64,000 nucleotides of DNA from Pseudalkalibacillus hwajinpoensis (GTDB taxonomy: Bacteria; Bacillota; Bacilli; Bacillales; Guptibacillaceae). Numbering within the stretch: the first letter of the stretch is position 1; each line of letters opens with the position of its first letter. The stretch spans positions 1,488,001 to 1,552,000 of the forward strand of contig NZ_JADFCM010000008.1 in NCBI RefSeq assembly GCF_015234585.1, written 5' to 3'. Positions 52,870 to 63,345 of the stretch are shown here, one piece after another. The notes beneath the pieces are model-generated. The model had not been told where the DNA came from. It ran no database searches and was given only the letters and a program-made list of their open reading frames with translations. A program made the translations under genes and the position numbers.

Positions 52870-55800
52870 ATGCAGAAACCGTTTGGATACTCTTTACTAG
52901 CCGTCTTGACCTTAGTTATCTCCTTACTTGTTTCATCATCGCTTCATGCAGAAGAAAACAACATGATTCGTAATGGTAGCTTTGAAGATTCGAATGGTTC
53001 ATTGAACAAATGGGGAGTATGGAAAGCCTCTGGAAACCCAACGATTGAAGCTATTACTGACTCGTCGATTGATGGAAGTCACGCACTATCCATTCAAAGC
53101 CCTGATGAAAATGCTCGCGCCTCGGTGTATCAAGATATTCTTGTGGAGCCAGGGGAAAGTTATCAAATTTCTGAATGGATTAAACTTAACAATGTTCAAT
53201 CCTCTTCAAAGGGAGCCTATATAAGAGTATCCTTCTATAAAGCGGATGGGCAAAGAAGTAAAGAATTCACGCTGTTTGAAGGGAAGGGAACAACCGATTG
53301 GGAGCAAGCCTCCCTGACGCTTGATATCCCTTCAACCATCACAAAAATACGCATCGAGAATTTTCTTGAAAACGGGTCAGGGCAAATATTGATCGATGAC
53401 GTTCAAGTTGTACCAACTACTAATATACTTCCAACAAAACTAGAATTGAATACTTCTTATAAAGCAATGGAAATTGATGAAACATTCCAAGCTGAAGCAA
53501 CTGTATTACCTGAGAACGCTACAAATAAGGAAGTTACATGGACTAGTTCTGACAACACTGTTGCAGAAGTTAATCAAACAGGACTAGTTAAAGGATTAAA
53601 CAATGGTTTCGCAACGATTACAGCCACAACAGCATCTGGCGCGTTAACCGCCGCATTTACAGTAGAGATCGGTCAGGCTAATTATGTTCTTAATGGAGCA
53701 TTTGAGGATGGTGATCCTGGCTCCGTCCCTCCCAAGTGGAGTACGTGGAAGCCGAAGGGAAATGGAGAAATTAAGCTTGTTACAGATCAGGTGAAGGAAG
53801 GAACACAATCTGCTTATCTACACAATACAAGTCCTGATGATAGAACGTCACTCGTTCAAAGAGTTCCCATACAAGCGGAAACAACCTATGCACTATCTTA
53901 TTGGATGAAGACGGAAGATATTAATGAAGGTACAGGGTCTATGGCCGTACGCATTCAATTCAAAAATGAAGCATGGCAAAATACGTCAGGTATGATTTTA
54001 GTTGGAGCAATGGAAGGTTCAAATGAATGGACAAAAATAACAAAACTTCTCAACGTCCCGAAAAACACGGTTACATTATCCATCGAACCAATGATGGATA
54101 GTCGAAATGGGAAAGCGTGGATTGATGATATGCAATTAGTAAAAGTGAACTATGATGAGCCACCTGAAATCAGTGCGTTTCAAGCAACGACAATCACAAC
54201 AGGAGCTGTCAAGTTAAAATGGGATGTCCCTCCCGGATATAATGACCTTTTAACATATAACATTTATCGAAGCACAGAAGAGGAGTTTCCACTTGATGAG
54301 GAACATTTATTAAATAAGAGTGAAACAAATGAATGGATAGACTCGAGAACTTCCTTAGGTGCCACCTATTTTTATAAGATAGAAGCAATAATGAAAGCCA
54401 CAGAGGAAAGTAGTCAATCCAATACTGCATCAGTTGAAATCACAAACGTCGAACCGCCATCTAAGCCAGAGGCATTTAGCGTTCTTACTCATATAGAAAA
54501 TGGCGCAGTAGGAACATGGGGATTATCTCCAGAATCGCGCCTTGATTTCATCAGAATTTATTCTTCTCCAAATAAAATTGAAAATTTAAATGAGGCCACT
54601 CTTGTAGCCGAAGATCAAGCTCAGCATCCTTCACTTTGGATGGATGAAGACATTACTGATGAGTATTTCGCTATGACTGTCGTTGATGCGGAAGGAAATG
54701 AGAGCGATTTCATAACTGCTAAACAAAAAGATATTCTCCCTAAAGTCCAAGATGAACCAATCAGTCTTGATCATCCTTATTTGTATTTTAGTGAAAATGA
54801 CATAGACGAACTAAAAGCTAAAATAGAAACAGAAGCATATGCAGAAGATGCATTTAAAGACTTACAGAAAAACGCAGATGAAGCAGTCCAACGAACCACA
54901 GGGGAATTTTCACTCCCGCCTACTAAGAATAACCTTCACTTGCATTTAGGAGAAATCGCAAGAGATGCCGGACTCGTTTATTGGATAACAGAGGATGATA
55001 AATACAAAGAAGCTGCCATTACGATAATGAAAGAATACGCAGATCATTACCCCGATTATCCCCTGACAGGAAGTTATGATGGGAGACTTACAGCACAAAC
55101 TCTTGAAGAATCGGAATGGTTGATCAATATAGCTTGGGTATACGATATGATGCATCCTTTTCTAGATGATAATGAGAGATATAAAGTAGAAGAGAATGTA
55201 TTGAAAAACGCAATAGAAGTAATTGATCGCTACCAACGAGGTCTCTCCAATTGGCAGGTCTGGCATAATGCTGCGATCGGTAATGCAGCACTCGTTTTGA
55301 AAGATATGTCACGCCTTGATCAAGTTATCAATGATCAAAAGCATGGGGCAATAAAGCAGCTTTCGGAAGGAATCCGTCAAGATGGGCTATGGTGGGAAGG
55401 TCCAAGTACGTATCATGAATATGCCATCAAACCCCTTATGTACCTTTCTGTTCCGCTCTATCAATCGAATCAAGACTTATTTCATGTGAAAAATGGTGAG
55501 CAATATGCTATTAAAGAAATGCTCGATTCATTAATGAATTATACGTTTGGAAATATGGCTCGCCCTGCAATCGGAAACGCTGCATATAAAACATTACAAT
55601 CAAAAATGATATATGAAATTGGCTTCCATTACTATCAAGACCCAAAGTACGCCTGGCTGATTAAACAATCCGTTGGAGAAAATCGTGAAGGTTCACTCAC
55701 AGAGCCTTGGGCGATATTATTTGCAGATAAAGATCTTTCTTCTGCTGATTTTTCTATTGGTACAAATGACTTTGCTCCAGAAGGGGAAAATAAGAACGGG

Positions 55801-57576
55801 AGCACCTTTTATCGAGATTCCGGTTTAACGATTATCCGCAATCATAAACCGGCTGAGGAAGCGATGAATGTTAGTCTTTTTTATAGTCCTCCCGGAACTC
55901 CAAATGGACACCTTCATGCAGATAAATTAGGCATTATGATGTATGCTGATTCGAAAATGTGGCTGAAAGATGCTGGTTCCCTTGGGTATGACAATCCTAT
56001 GCATGTGAGCTGGGCGAAACAAACGCTAGCCCATAATACACTCGTTGTTGATCAAACGAGCCAGTATCCGCAGGGGGACTCAACATATTTATGGCAAGCT
56101 GATGAACCAGGAAACCCTTCTTCAGGTTACTTAGAACATGACTTCATTGGTCCAGTTGTGAAGCAAACCCGTGCAATAACTGAGGCAGTTTATGAAGGGG
56201 TTGCCATGGAACGCACCACTACGATGTTAGATGAGTATGTGCTAGATTGGTTTCATGCTGAAAGTGAAGACAATCATACGTACGATCTTCCTTTTCATAT
56301 AGATGGAGACTTAAAGGATATCACAGTTGACGATCGAAGTAATGTCGATCAACTTCGAGATAAAGGCGGCTATCAACATTTGAATAGTTTGGAGAAGGGG
56401 ATTTCAGACGAGCTATGGGAAGCAACCTATCAAAAAGACGAACAGTTTTTTACCCTTACGATGCTAGGTGAAGAACAAACATCTATCTATACCGGAAATG
56501 TCTTCACTGAAATGCTGATGCCACGTAGATCGGCAAGAAAAACTGATTTTGTTTCTGTCATTCAACCTTACGAGGAAGAAAATGAAAAAGTAAATGTCAT
56601 GGAAGTGCCTGTAGTGAGCGATCAATTTGCTAAAGGTGTTACTGTTTCTAGTTCGGATTTTGAAGATACCATTGTCATAGGTAACAAATTGGAACAAAAG
56701 AAGATGAACGAAATGGAATCCGACGGTGCTTTCGCTATGACAAGACATTCATTAAATGATCATAAACTAATAGAGATCTCACTTCAGGAAGGAACTTATC
56801 TCAGTTTGAGTGAAACCAACCTAACACTAGATCAAGAGGGAAGTATCGAACTTAGTAAGATGGAAGAAAACTTTCGAATTGACTATCAAGGTTCTGACAA
56901 TGTGATCACTCTTTCAGGTGATTTGATAAAGCCACAGACAAAAGTATGGATGTATGATGAAGAAAAAGAGAAAATGAAAAAGTTGAAAATGAATCAGAAA
57001 AACCAGCTTACTATATCCGTTAAAAATAATGATCAATTTATTTTGACGGATGGTGGGAATCCGAAAGAAGTAGCACAGCTTTATTCACATGTAGAACCTA
57101 TCTTTAAAGAGCAGCAAACAGAACCAGAAGTTACTGGAGAAGTTTCCATAACCTCTGCAGATGAAGGAGTTATTGTAGAGGGCGAAGATTTTGTTGATCA
57201 GGGGGGTGGAGAGGTCGTAATCACTCCAAAAGCCGGAGCATCAGAAGGATTAGCTCTGAAAAACTGGGATCATGAGAACCACTGGTTGAAATGGAAAATC
57301 ACGGTTCCAGATGGAGGAACTTACAAGGCGATTGTACGCTATTCCACTGATATGCCGAATGCTTATCGAGAATTTAAGGTAGACGACGGCCCAACGAATA
57401 GCTTTCATTTTCCTTCCACATATGGATGGGAGAATTGGGAAGATGTACGATTGGATACTTTAGATAACCAGCCGCTTCTATTTGAACTTGAAGCAGGTGA
57501 ACATGTCATTTATATGAACAACTTACTTTCCCCTTTAAATATTGACTATATTAAATTAGTAAAGAAAAATAGCTAA
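52870..57576 (+). CDS. Secreted multidomain heparinase II/III-fold polysaccharide lyase
   Basis: 1568 residues. Sec signal peptide (hydrophobic 5-24, cleavage after SSLHA). Then: CBM-like module (about 33-185, IRNGSFEDSNGSLNKW), bacterial Ig-like Big_2 (about 190-270), second CBM-like module (about 272-430, VLNGAFEDGDPGSVPPKW), two fibronectin-III-like modules (about 432-630), lyase alpha-toroid (about 640-960) and heparinase II/III beta-sandwich (about 975-1400), with GTPNGHLHADKLGIMMY and SWAKQTLAHNTLVVD holding the catalytic residues. The last 135 residues form a CBM6/35-like module (VEGEDFVDQGGGE). No LPxTG or S-layer motif, so it is probably released. It would start depolymerisation outside the cell. 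GGGAGGA precedes the ATG. Confidence 0.88.
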   Translation: MQKPFGYSLLAVLTLVISLLVSSSLHAEENNMIRNGSFEDSNGSLNKWGVWKASGNPTIEAITDSSIDGSHALSIQSPDENARASVYQDILVEPGESYQISEWIKLNNVQSSSKGAYIRVSFYKADGQRSKEFTLFEGKGTTDWEQASLTLDIPSTITKIRIENFLENGSGQILIDDVQVVPTTNILPTKLELNTSYKAMEIDETFQAEATVLPENATNKEVTWTSSDNTVAEVNQTGLVKGLNNGFATITATTASGALTAAFTVEIGQANYVLNGAFEDGDPGSVPPKWSTWKPKGNGEIKLVTDQVKEGTQSAYLHNTSPDDRTSLVQRVPIQAETTYALSYWMKTEDINEGTGSMAVRIQFKNEAWQNTSGMILVGAMEGSNEWTKITKLLNVPKNTVTLSIEPMMDSRNGKAWIDDMQLVKVNYDEPPEISAFQATTITTGAVKLKWDVPPGYNDLLTYNIYRSTEEEFPLDEEHLLNKSETNEWIDSRTSLGATYFYKIEAIMKATEESSQSNTASVEITNVEPPSKPEAFSVLTHIENGAVGTWGLSPESRLDFIRIYSSPNKIENLNEATLVAEDQAQHPSLWMDEDITDEYFAMTVVDAEGNESDFITAKQKDILPKVQDEPISLDHPYLYFSENDIDELKAKIETEAYAEDAFKDLQKNADEAVQRTTGEFSLPPTKNNLHLHLGEIARDAGLVYWITEDDKYKEAAITIMKEYADHYPDYPLTGSYDGRLTAQTLEESEWLINIAWVYDMMHPFLDDNERYKVEENVLKNAIEVIDRYQRGLSNWQVWHNAAIGNAALVLKDMSRLDQVINDQKHGAIKQLSEGIRQDGLWWEGPSTYHEYAIKPLMYLSVPLYQSNQDLFHVKNGEQYAIKEMLDSLMNYTFGNMARPAIGNAAYKTLQSKMIYEIGFHYYQDPKYAWLIKQSVGENREGSLTEPWAILFADKDLSSADFSIGTNDFAPEGENKNGSTFYRDSGLTIIRNHKPAEEAMNVSLFYSPPGTPNGHLHADKLGIMMYADSKMWLKDAGSLGYDNPMHVSWAKQTLAHNTLVVDQTSQYPQGDSTYLWQADEPGNPSSGYLEHDFIGPVVKQTRAITEAVYEGVAMERTTTMLDEYVLDWFHAESEDNHTYDLPFHIDGDLKDITVDDRSNVDQLRDKGGYQHLNSLEKGISDELWEATYQKDEQFFTLTMLGEEQTSIYTGNVFTEMLMPRRSARKTDFVSVIQPYEEENEKVNVMEVPVVSDQFAKGVTVSSSDFEDTIVIGNKLEQKKMNEMESDGAFAMTRHSLNDHKLIEISLQEGTYLSLSETNLTLDQEGSIELSKMEENFRIDYQGSDNVITLSGDLIKPQTKVWMYDEEKEKMKKLKMNQKNQLTISVKNNDQFILTDGGNPKEVAQLYSHVEPIFKEQQTEPEVTGEVSITSADEGVIVEGEDFVDQGGGEVVITPKAGASEGLALKNWDHENHWLKWKITVPDGGTYKAIVRYSTDMPNAYREFKVDDGPTNSFHFPSTYGWENWEDVRLDTLDNQPLLFELEAGEHVIYMNNLLSPLNIDYIKLVKKNS

Positions 57577-57597
57577 AATTTCATCATTATCAAAAAG

Positions 57598-57640
57598 CAA
57601 GCCTGGATTCGAATGAGTTATTCGAATCCAGGCTTGTTGT
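57598..57640. terminator. Bidirectional terminator between the lyase gene and pbuX
   Basis: A perfect 17-bp stem: CAAGCCTGGATTCGAAT (57598-57614) with ATTCGAATCCAGGCTTG (57620-57636), loop GAGTT, T-rich after and A-rich before. Confidence 0.92.
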
Positions 57641-57641
57641 T

Positions 57642-59620
<1,979 letters not shown>

Positions 59621-59646
59621 CTACAGTAATTAAACTGATGGTTGCT

Positions 59647-59717
59647 CACTCATAGTCGAATCATTTAAGGTGATCCGGTAGAAACTTGCAAGCCATATTC
59701 TTGCGGTTATATGAGTG
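59647..59717 (-). promoter_or_regulatory. Guanine (purine) riboswitch aptamer
   Basis: Minus strand: P1 arms CACTCAT and ATGAGTG enclose a purine aptamer with the conserved core TATAACCGC, ATATGG, GTTTCTACC and CGACTATG. The specificity base in GACTATG is C, meaning guanine/xanthine class and not adenine (which has T). Same layout as B. subtilis xpt. Confidence 0.95.
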
Positions 59718-59743
59718 ATGTTCTTATTCAGGTTATGATTGGT

Positions 59744-59773
59744 ATTATAAACCAGCATTCAAATCAATGTAAA
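59744..59773 (-). promoter_or_regulatory. Promoter of xpt-pbuX
   Basis: On the minus strand TTTACA (59773-59768) and TATAAT (59749-59744) are 18 bases apart, upstream of the riboswitch. Confidence 0.6.
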
Positions 59774-59884
59774 GACAAATCTTAACAATGACTTACTATT
59801 AATTAAACTTCGTTCGGGTTTCAAAGAAATAACGTTATTTGCAAACACCAGAACATTTTAACTCACGTGTTATAGGAGAATTGA

Positions 59885-60898
59885 TTAATCAGTCGTTAAT
59901 TCTGATAACAACTTATAGGACTTTTTCCGCTTTTCATAATCATATACAGAAGAGATCACCATCATTTCATCCGCTTGCGTTTCATCAAGAAATTCCTGCA
60001 TTTTTCGTTTGACTGTTTCAGGACTACCAACAATAGAAGTAGCTAGCTGCTGATCAAGTGCCGCAAGCTCATATTCACTCGCATTTAGCTTTTCAACAGG
60101 CGGTTGAATAGGCGCTTCATGATTACGAATCAAATTTAAAAATTGCTGTTGTAAAGTCGTAGACAGATAATTTGCTTCTTCATCTGTATCTGCCACAATC
60201 ACGTTTACACCTACCATCGTATAAGGTTTATCGAGTGCTTTCGAAGGCGTAAAACTTCGGTGATACGTTTGGAGCGCACTAACTGTATTTTTAGGAGAAA
60301 AGTGACTTGCGAAAGAATAGGGCAACCCTAGTTTTCCAGCAAGCTCTGCACTGTATAGGCTAGATCCTAATAACCATGTTGGTACGTTAAGACCTTTACC
60401 AGGAATAGCTCGTACTGGAGATGATCCCGGGCTCATAGAAGGATCAAAATATGAGCGAAGTTCAGCGACTTGTTCTGGGAAATCCTGAGCCATGCTTCCA
60501 GTGCCTCGTCTTAATGCAAATGCTGTACGCTGATCAGTTCCAGGTGCTCGTCCAAGTCCCAAATCAATCCGTCCAGGGAATAGCGATTCTAGTGTTCCAA
60601 ACTGTTCAGCAATGACAAGAGGGGAATGGTTTGGAAGCATGACTCCACCAGATCCAACACGAATGGTTGAGGTACCCGCAGCAACATGTCCAATCACAAC
60701 AGATGTAGCAGAGCTTGCGATGTAGGGCATATTGTGGTGCTCAGCTAGCCAGAAACGATTGTAGCCAAGTTTCTCTACGTGCTGAGCGAGATTTCTTGTT
60801 CGTTCTAAAGCATCGGATATAGTTTCTCCATCCATAACAGGAGCTAAATCTAGTACTGAGTATTTAACATCAGATAATTTTTTTTGACTAGTTGACAT
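59885..60898 (-). CDS. LLM-class (luciferase-like) flavin-dependent oxidoreductase
   Basis: 337 residues of the bacterial-luciferase-like TIM barrel in the MsnO8/YhbW group. Motifs: [65 protein letters not shown] and [14 protein letters not shown], and the C-terminal [16 protein letters not shown] strand ([16 protein letters not shown]). It uses reduced FMN and oxygen on an unknown substrate. AAGAAGATG precedes the start. It has no evident link with the polysaccharide genes. Confidence 0.92.
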   Translation of the reverse strand: MSTSQKKLSDVKYSVLDLAPVMDGETISDALERTRNLAQHVEKLGYNRFWLAEHHNMPYIASSATSVVIGHVAAGTSTIRVGSGGVMLPNHSPLVIAEQFGTLESLFPGRIDLGLGRAPGTDQRTAFALRRGTGSMAQDFPEQVAELRSYFDPSMSPGSSPVRAIPGKGLNVPTWLLGSSLYSAELAGKLGLPYSFASHFSPKNTVSALQTYHRSFTPSKALDKPYTMVGVNVIVADTDEEANYLSTTLQQQFLNLIRNHEAPIQPPVEKLNASEYELAALDQQLATSIVGSPETVKRKMQEFLDETQADEMMVISSVYDYEKRKKSYKLLSELTTD

Positions 60899-61099
60899 AA
60901 TTTCATCTTCTTTCTCTATTCAGAGTGTAAAAGGGAGATTTTCTTTCAAGAAAAACCCATTTTCAATTTTATCAGCAGGTATACTAATTGAAAAACAATA
61001 TGCTCTAACACTCCTATCTTGACTCGCTACTCGTAAAACAGAGGTTTGCTTATCTACTATTTTGTACATACTGATAAAAAAATAGTAGGAGAGAATAAT

Positions 61100-61291
61100 A
61101 TGAGCGAAGCACGATATCGCATTATGTTTTCGTATCGAATGAGGAGCGTTGGATTTCTATGTATACACTGCTTCGATACACTCGATAAACAAATTGTAAC
61201 TATTCCCATTTACTCGAGTTATGAAGGAATTGACGTCCATCACGAGACTTTTAAGAAGCTTCCGGAACTGTTGCAAAACACCCTATTATAA
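61100..61291 (+). CDS. Hypothetical small protein, possibly truncated by a stop codon
   Basis: 63 residues from ATG 61100 behind AGGAGA; product begins MSEARYRIMFSYRMRSVGF and ends LPELLQNTLL. No family recognised; soluble, with two close cysteines (CIHC). The same frame continues after TAA 61289-61291 for 21 more codons (EKQKLDAGFYSIRTWNIENLG) to TAA 61355-61357, and the terminator follows within 7 bases of that second stop. The gene may therefore have lost its last quarter through a recent TAA, or the extension may be chance. Confidence 0.55.
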   Translation: MSEARYRIMFSYRMRSVGFLCIHCFDTLDKQIVTIPIYSSYEGIDVHHETFKKLPELLQNTLL

Positions 61292-61363
61292 GAGAAACAA
61301 AAGCTTGATGCTGGATTCTATTCAATTCGTACTTGGAACATCGAAAACTTAGGATAATCCTTT

Positions 61364-61390
61364 AAACGTTCTCACAGAGAGAACGTTTTT
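61364..61390 (+). terminator. Terminator of the small hypothetical gene
   Basis: AAACGTTCTC (61364-61373) pairs perfectly with GAGAACGTTT (61379-61388), loop ACAGA, followed by T residues. Confidence 0.85.
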
Positions 61391-61465
61391 TGTAAATTCA
61401 AAATTATAAATGGGAGGGGGAACTACTAAACTTTCAATCAATTGCATTTCCATCCAGATTTTGGT

Positions 61466-61529
61466 TGAAATAAAGTATAAATAAATGACTCTATATTCTA
61501 TTCTCATAAGCTTGTATTATTTATATACT
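61466..61529 (+). promoter_or_regulatory. Second copy of the 32-base activator element with -10
   Basis: Bases 61466-61497 equal 43784-43815 at 31 of 32 positions. TATACT (61524-61529) lies 26 bases after the element, the same distance as TACAAT in the first copy; the -35 position reads TTCTCA, a poor match. Confidence 0.7.
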
Positions 61530-61680
61530 TAATTTAGAAAATTTAGAAAAATAAAAGCTAAACAGACTAAAGGGGGTAAGACACAATTGATCAAGGTGAG
61601 AAGTGAAGGCTCTAGTTTACCTTAAAAGCGAATGTAGAAGAGGATTTAATTAAATAATCAGAGCTTTATTTTTCCGTTAA

Positions 61681-61695
61681 GTTGACCCGACAACC
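61681..61695 (+). promoter_or_regulatory. Operator motif copy 4 before the binding-protein gene
   Basis: GTTGACCCGACAACC, dyad GTTG-N6-CAAC, 111 bases before the start codon and downstream of the likely start site. Confidence 0.6.
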
Positions 61696-61806
61696 CTATC
61701 AATCCAAAGCTGAACTGATTCATTATTATGATAAACTAGAGAAGATTGGTTTCAGGAAAAAGTGAAATGAACTTCATCTATTACGATTGAAAAAGGAGAG
61801 GTTTTT

Positions 61807-63282
61807 ATGAAAAGCAAAAAGTTGCGTCATGTCCTTATACCTGCGTTATCTCTTTCATTATTGCTTTCTGCTTGTAACTTATCGTCTGGAGCTGACAGCG
61901 AATCTGGTAGTGAGGAAGTAGAAGTCATTCGACAAGGGGTAAACTTACCTGACCCAGAAAATGACGTTATTAAGCAAGAACTAGATGAGGCACTTGGTTT
62001 TCCAGTGAATCTCTCCGTTAATCCTAATGACTATGAAAACAAATTAAACGTTCGTTTATCGGCAGGGGATTATCCTGATTTGTTTCAAGTTAGTCGAGCT
62101 GCTCTAGTAGAATATGCTAACAAAGGTTTACTACTAGACCTTGACCCTTATATGGACGACCTTAAGGAAGTTCAGGATTTTATTGGAGAAGATAATGTTG
62201 AAAAAGCGAAGGTAAATGATAAAGTTTATGCGGTGACTGTTCCTGCAAGCATACCTTTCTATACGTACTGGGTTAGGAAAGATTGGTTAGAAACATTGAA
62301 CATGGAAATGCCTAAAACAGTAGATGATTTATATGAAGTAGCAAAAGCCTTTCGAGAAGATGATCCAGATGGGAATGGGCAAAAAGATACTTATGGTCTT
62401 ACCGGATCAGGAGTAAGCGCTTTCCAACCGATACTTGGTGCTTATGGTGTAGGAATGCCAAAAAGCTTTTATAAAGAAGACGGTGAATTAGTGAACTCAT
62501 TTCATGATCCTGATATGAAAGAAGCTCTCACTGCTGTTACGAAGTTTGTTGAAAACGATGTAACGGACCCTGAAATTTTCAGTAATACAGGTAACGAGCC
62601 TCAACAAAAAGCGTTTCAAGGTAAATTTGGGATTTTATTTGATGGATGGGCGAATTTAACGAGTGATGCTTATATTGAACAATACAAAGCAGTAGATCCA
62701 GATGCTGAGTGGGTACAGCTTCCGGCAATTGAAGGACCTGCAGGAAAATCAGCAGGTACGTGGGATATAGGTCAAGCTAATGGCTTTTATGCTATTCCGA
62801 AAGCACTTGAGGACCAACCAGAAAAGCTCGAAAAAATATTTAAACTTCTTAACTATGTAGCATCTGATGAGGGATCTAAACTCGTTCAATATGGAATAGA
62901 AGGAGAACATTATAACAAAGAAGACGGCAAGATTGTCCCAACGGACAAACTGGCTGAAGAAGGTGGCTACTTCTGGCTTTACCAATTCACTGGTCGACCT
63001 GAAATGGAGTACCTATCAACGAAATTCTCAAAACAAACGGAATATATCGAAGCTTCCGCAGATGCTCCGCGAATTGAATCTCTAAATGGGTATATTGATT
63101 ATCCAGAGGGCTATAATTCGGCAGATGCTGATCGATTCTCTGAAGAAGAAATGATTAAATTCATAAGTGGACAACGTGACCTTAGTGAGTATGATGAATT
63201 CTTGAATAAATTAGATACAACATTTAATTATCAGATGATGCTTGATAAAGCAGAAGAAGATATTAAGAAACTAGATCAATAA
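61807..63282 (+). CDS. Sugar-binding lipoprotein of a CUT1 ABC importer (LipO/YtcQ type)
   Basis: 491 residues. Lipoprotein signal with lipobox LLSAC (Cys at about 22), acidic linker, then a two-lobe type-1 solute-binding fold (NPNDYENKLNVRLSAGDYPDLFQVS; FYTYWVRKDWLETLNMEMPKTVDDLY; EDDPDGNGQKDTYGLTG). The D-x-D-x-N-G-x-x-D-x-Y stretch is a calcium-site-like loop common in this subfamily. It should catch oligosaccharides for the permeases at 46.3-48.1 kb, although the two are 14 kb apart; the shared regulatory element supports this. AAAGGAGAGG precedes the ATG. No permease gene follows. Confidence 0.92.
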   Translation: MKSKKLRHVLIPALSLSLLLSACNLSSGADSESGSEEVEVIRQGVNLPDPENDVIKQELDEALGFPVNLSVNPNDYENKLNVRLSAGDYPDLFQVSRAALVEYANKGLLLDLDPYMDDLKEVQDFIGEDNVEKAKVNDKVYAVTVPASIPFYTYWVRKDWLETLNMEMPKTVDDLYEVAKAFREDDPDGNGQKDTYGLTGSGVSAFQPILGAYGVGMPKSFYKEDGELVNSFHDPDMKEALTAVTKFVENDVTDPEIFSNTGNEPQQKAFQGKFGILFDGWANLTSDAYIEQYKAVDPDAEWVQLPAIEGPAGKSAGTWDIGQANGFYAIPKALEDQPEKLEKIFKLLNYVASDEGSKLVQYGIEGEHYNKEDGKIVPTDKLAEEGGYFWLYQFTGRPEMEYLSTKFSKQTEYIEASADAPRIESLNGYIDYPEGYNSADADRFSEEEMIKFISGQRDLSEYDEFLNKLDTTFNYQMMLDKAEEDIKKLDQ

Positions 63283-63292
63283 TTATACTACC

Positions 63293-63340
63293 AAAGAAAC
63301 AGCGCCATCTCTATCAATTGAGAAGGCGCTGTTCTTTAGT
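63293..63340. terminator. Bidirectional terminator
   Basis: ACAGCGCC and GGCGCTGT (with further imperfect pairing inside) flank the loop; AAAGAA before and TTCTTT after serve both converging genes. Confidence 0.82.
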
Positions 63341-63345
63341 AAGAC

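Larger units (their letters stand above)
61292..61806. other. 515-base gene-free stretch with regulatory elements
   Basis: Holds a terminator, the second copy of the 32-base activator element, a possible -10, a strong ribosome-site-like AAAGGGGGT (about 61570) followed by a 12-codon TTG frame (61587-61625), and operator motif copy 4. The long leader before the binding-protein gene is unusual; no stable long RNA fold was recognised by eye. Confidence 0.6.
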
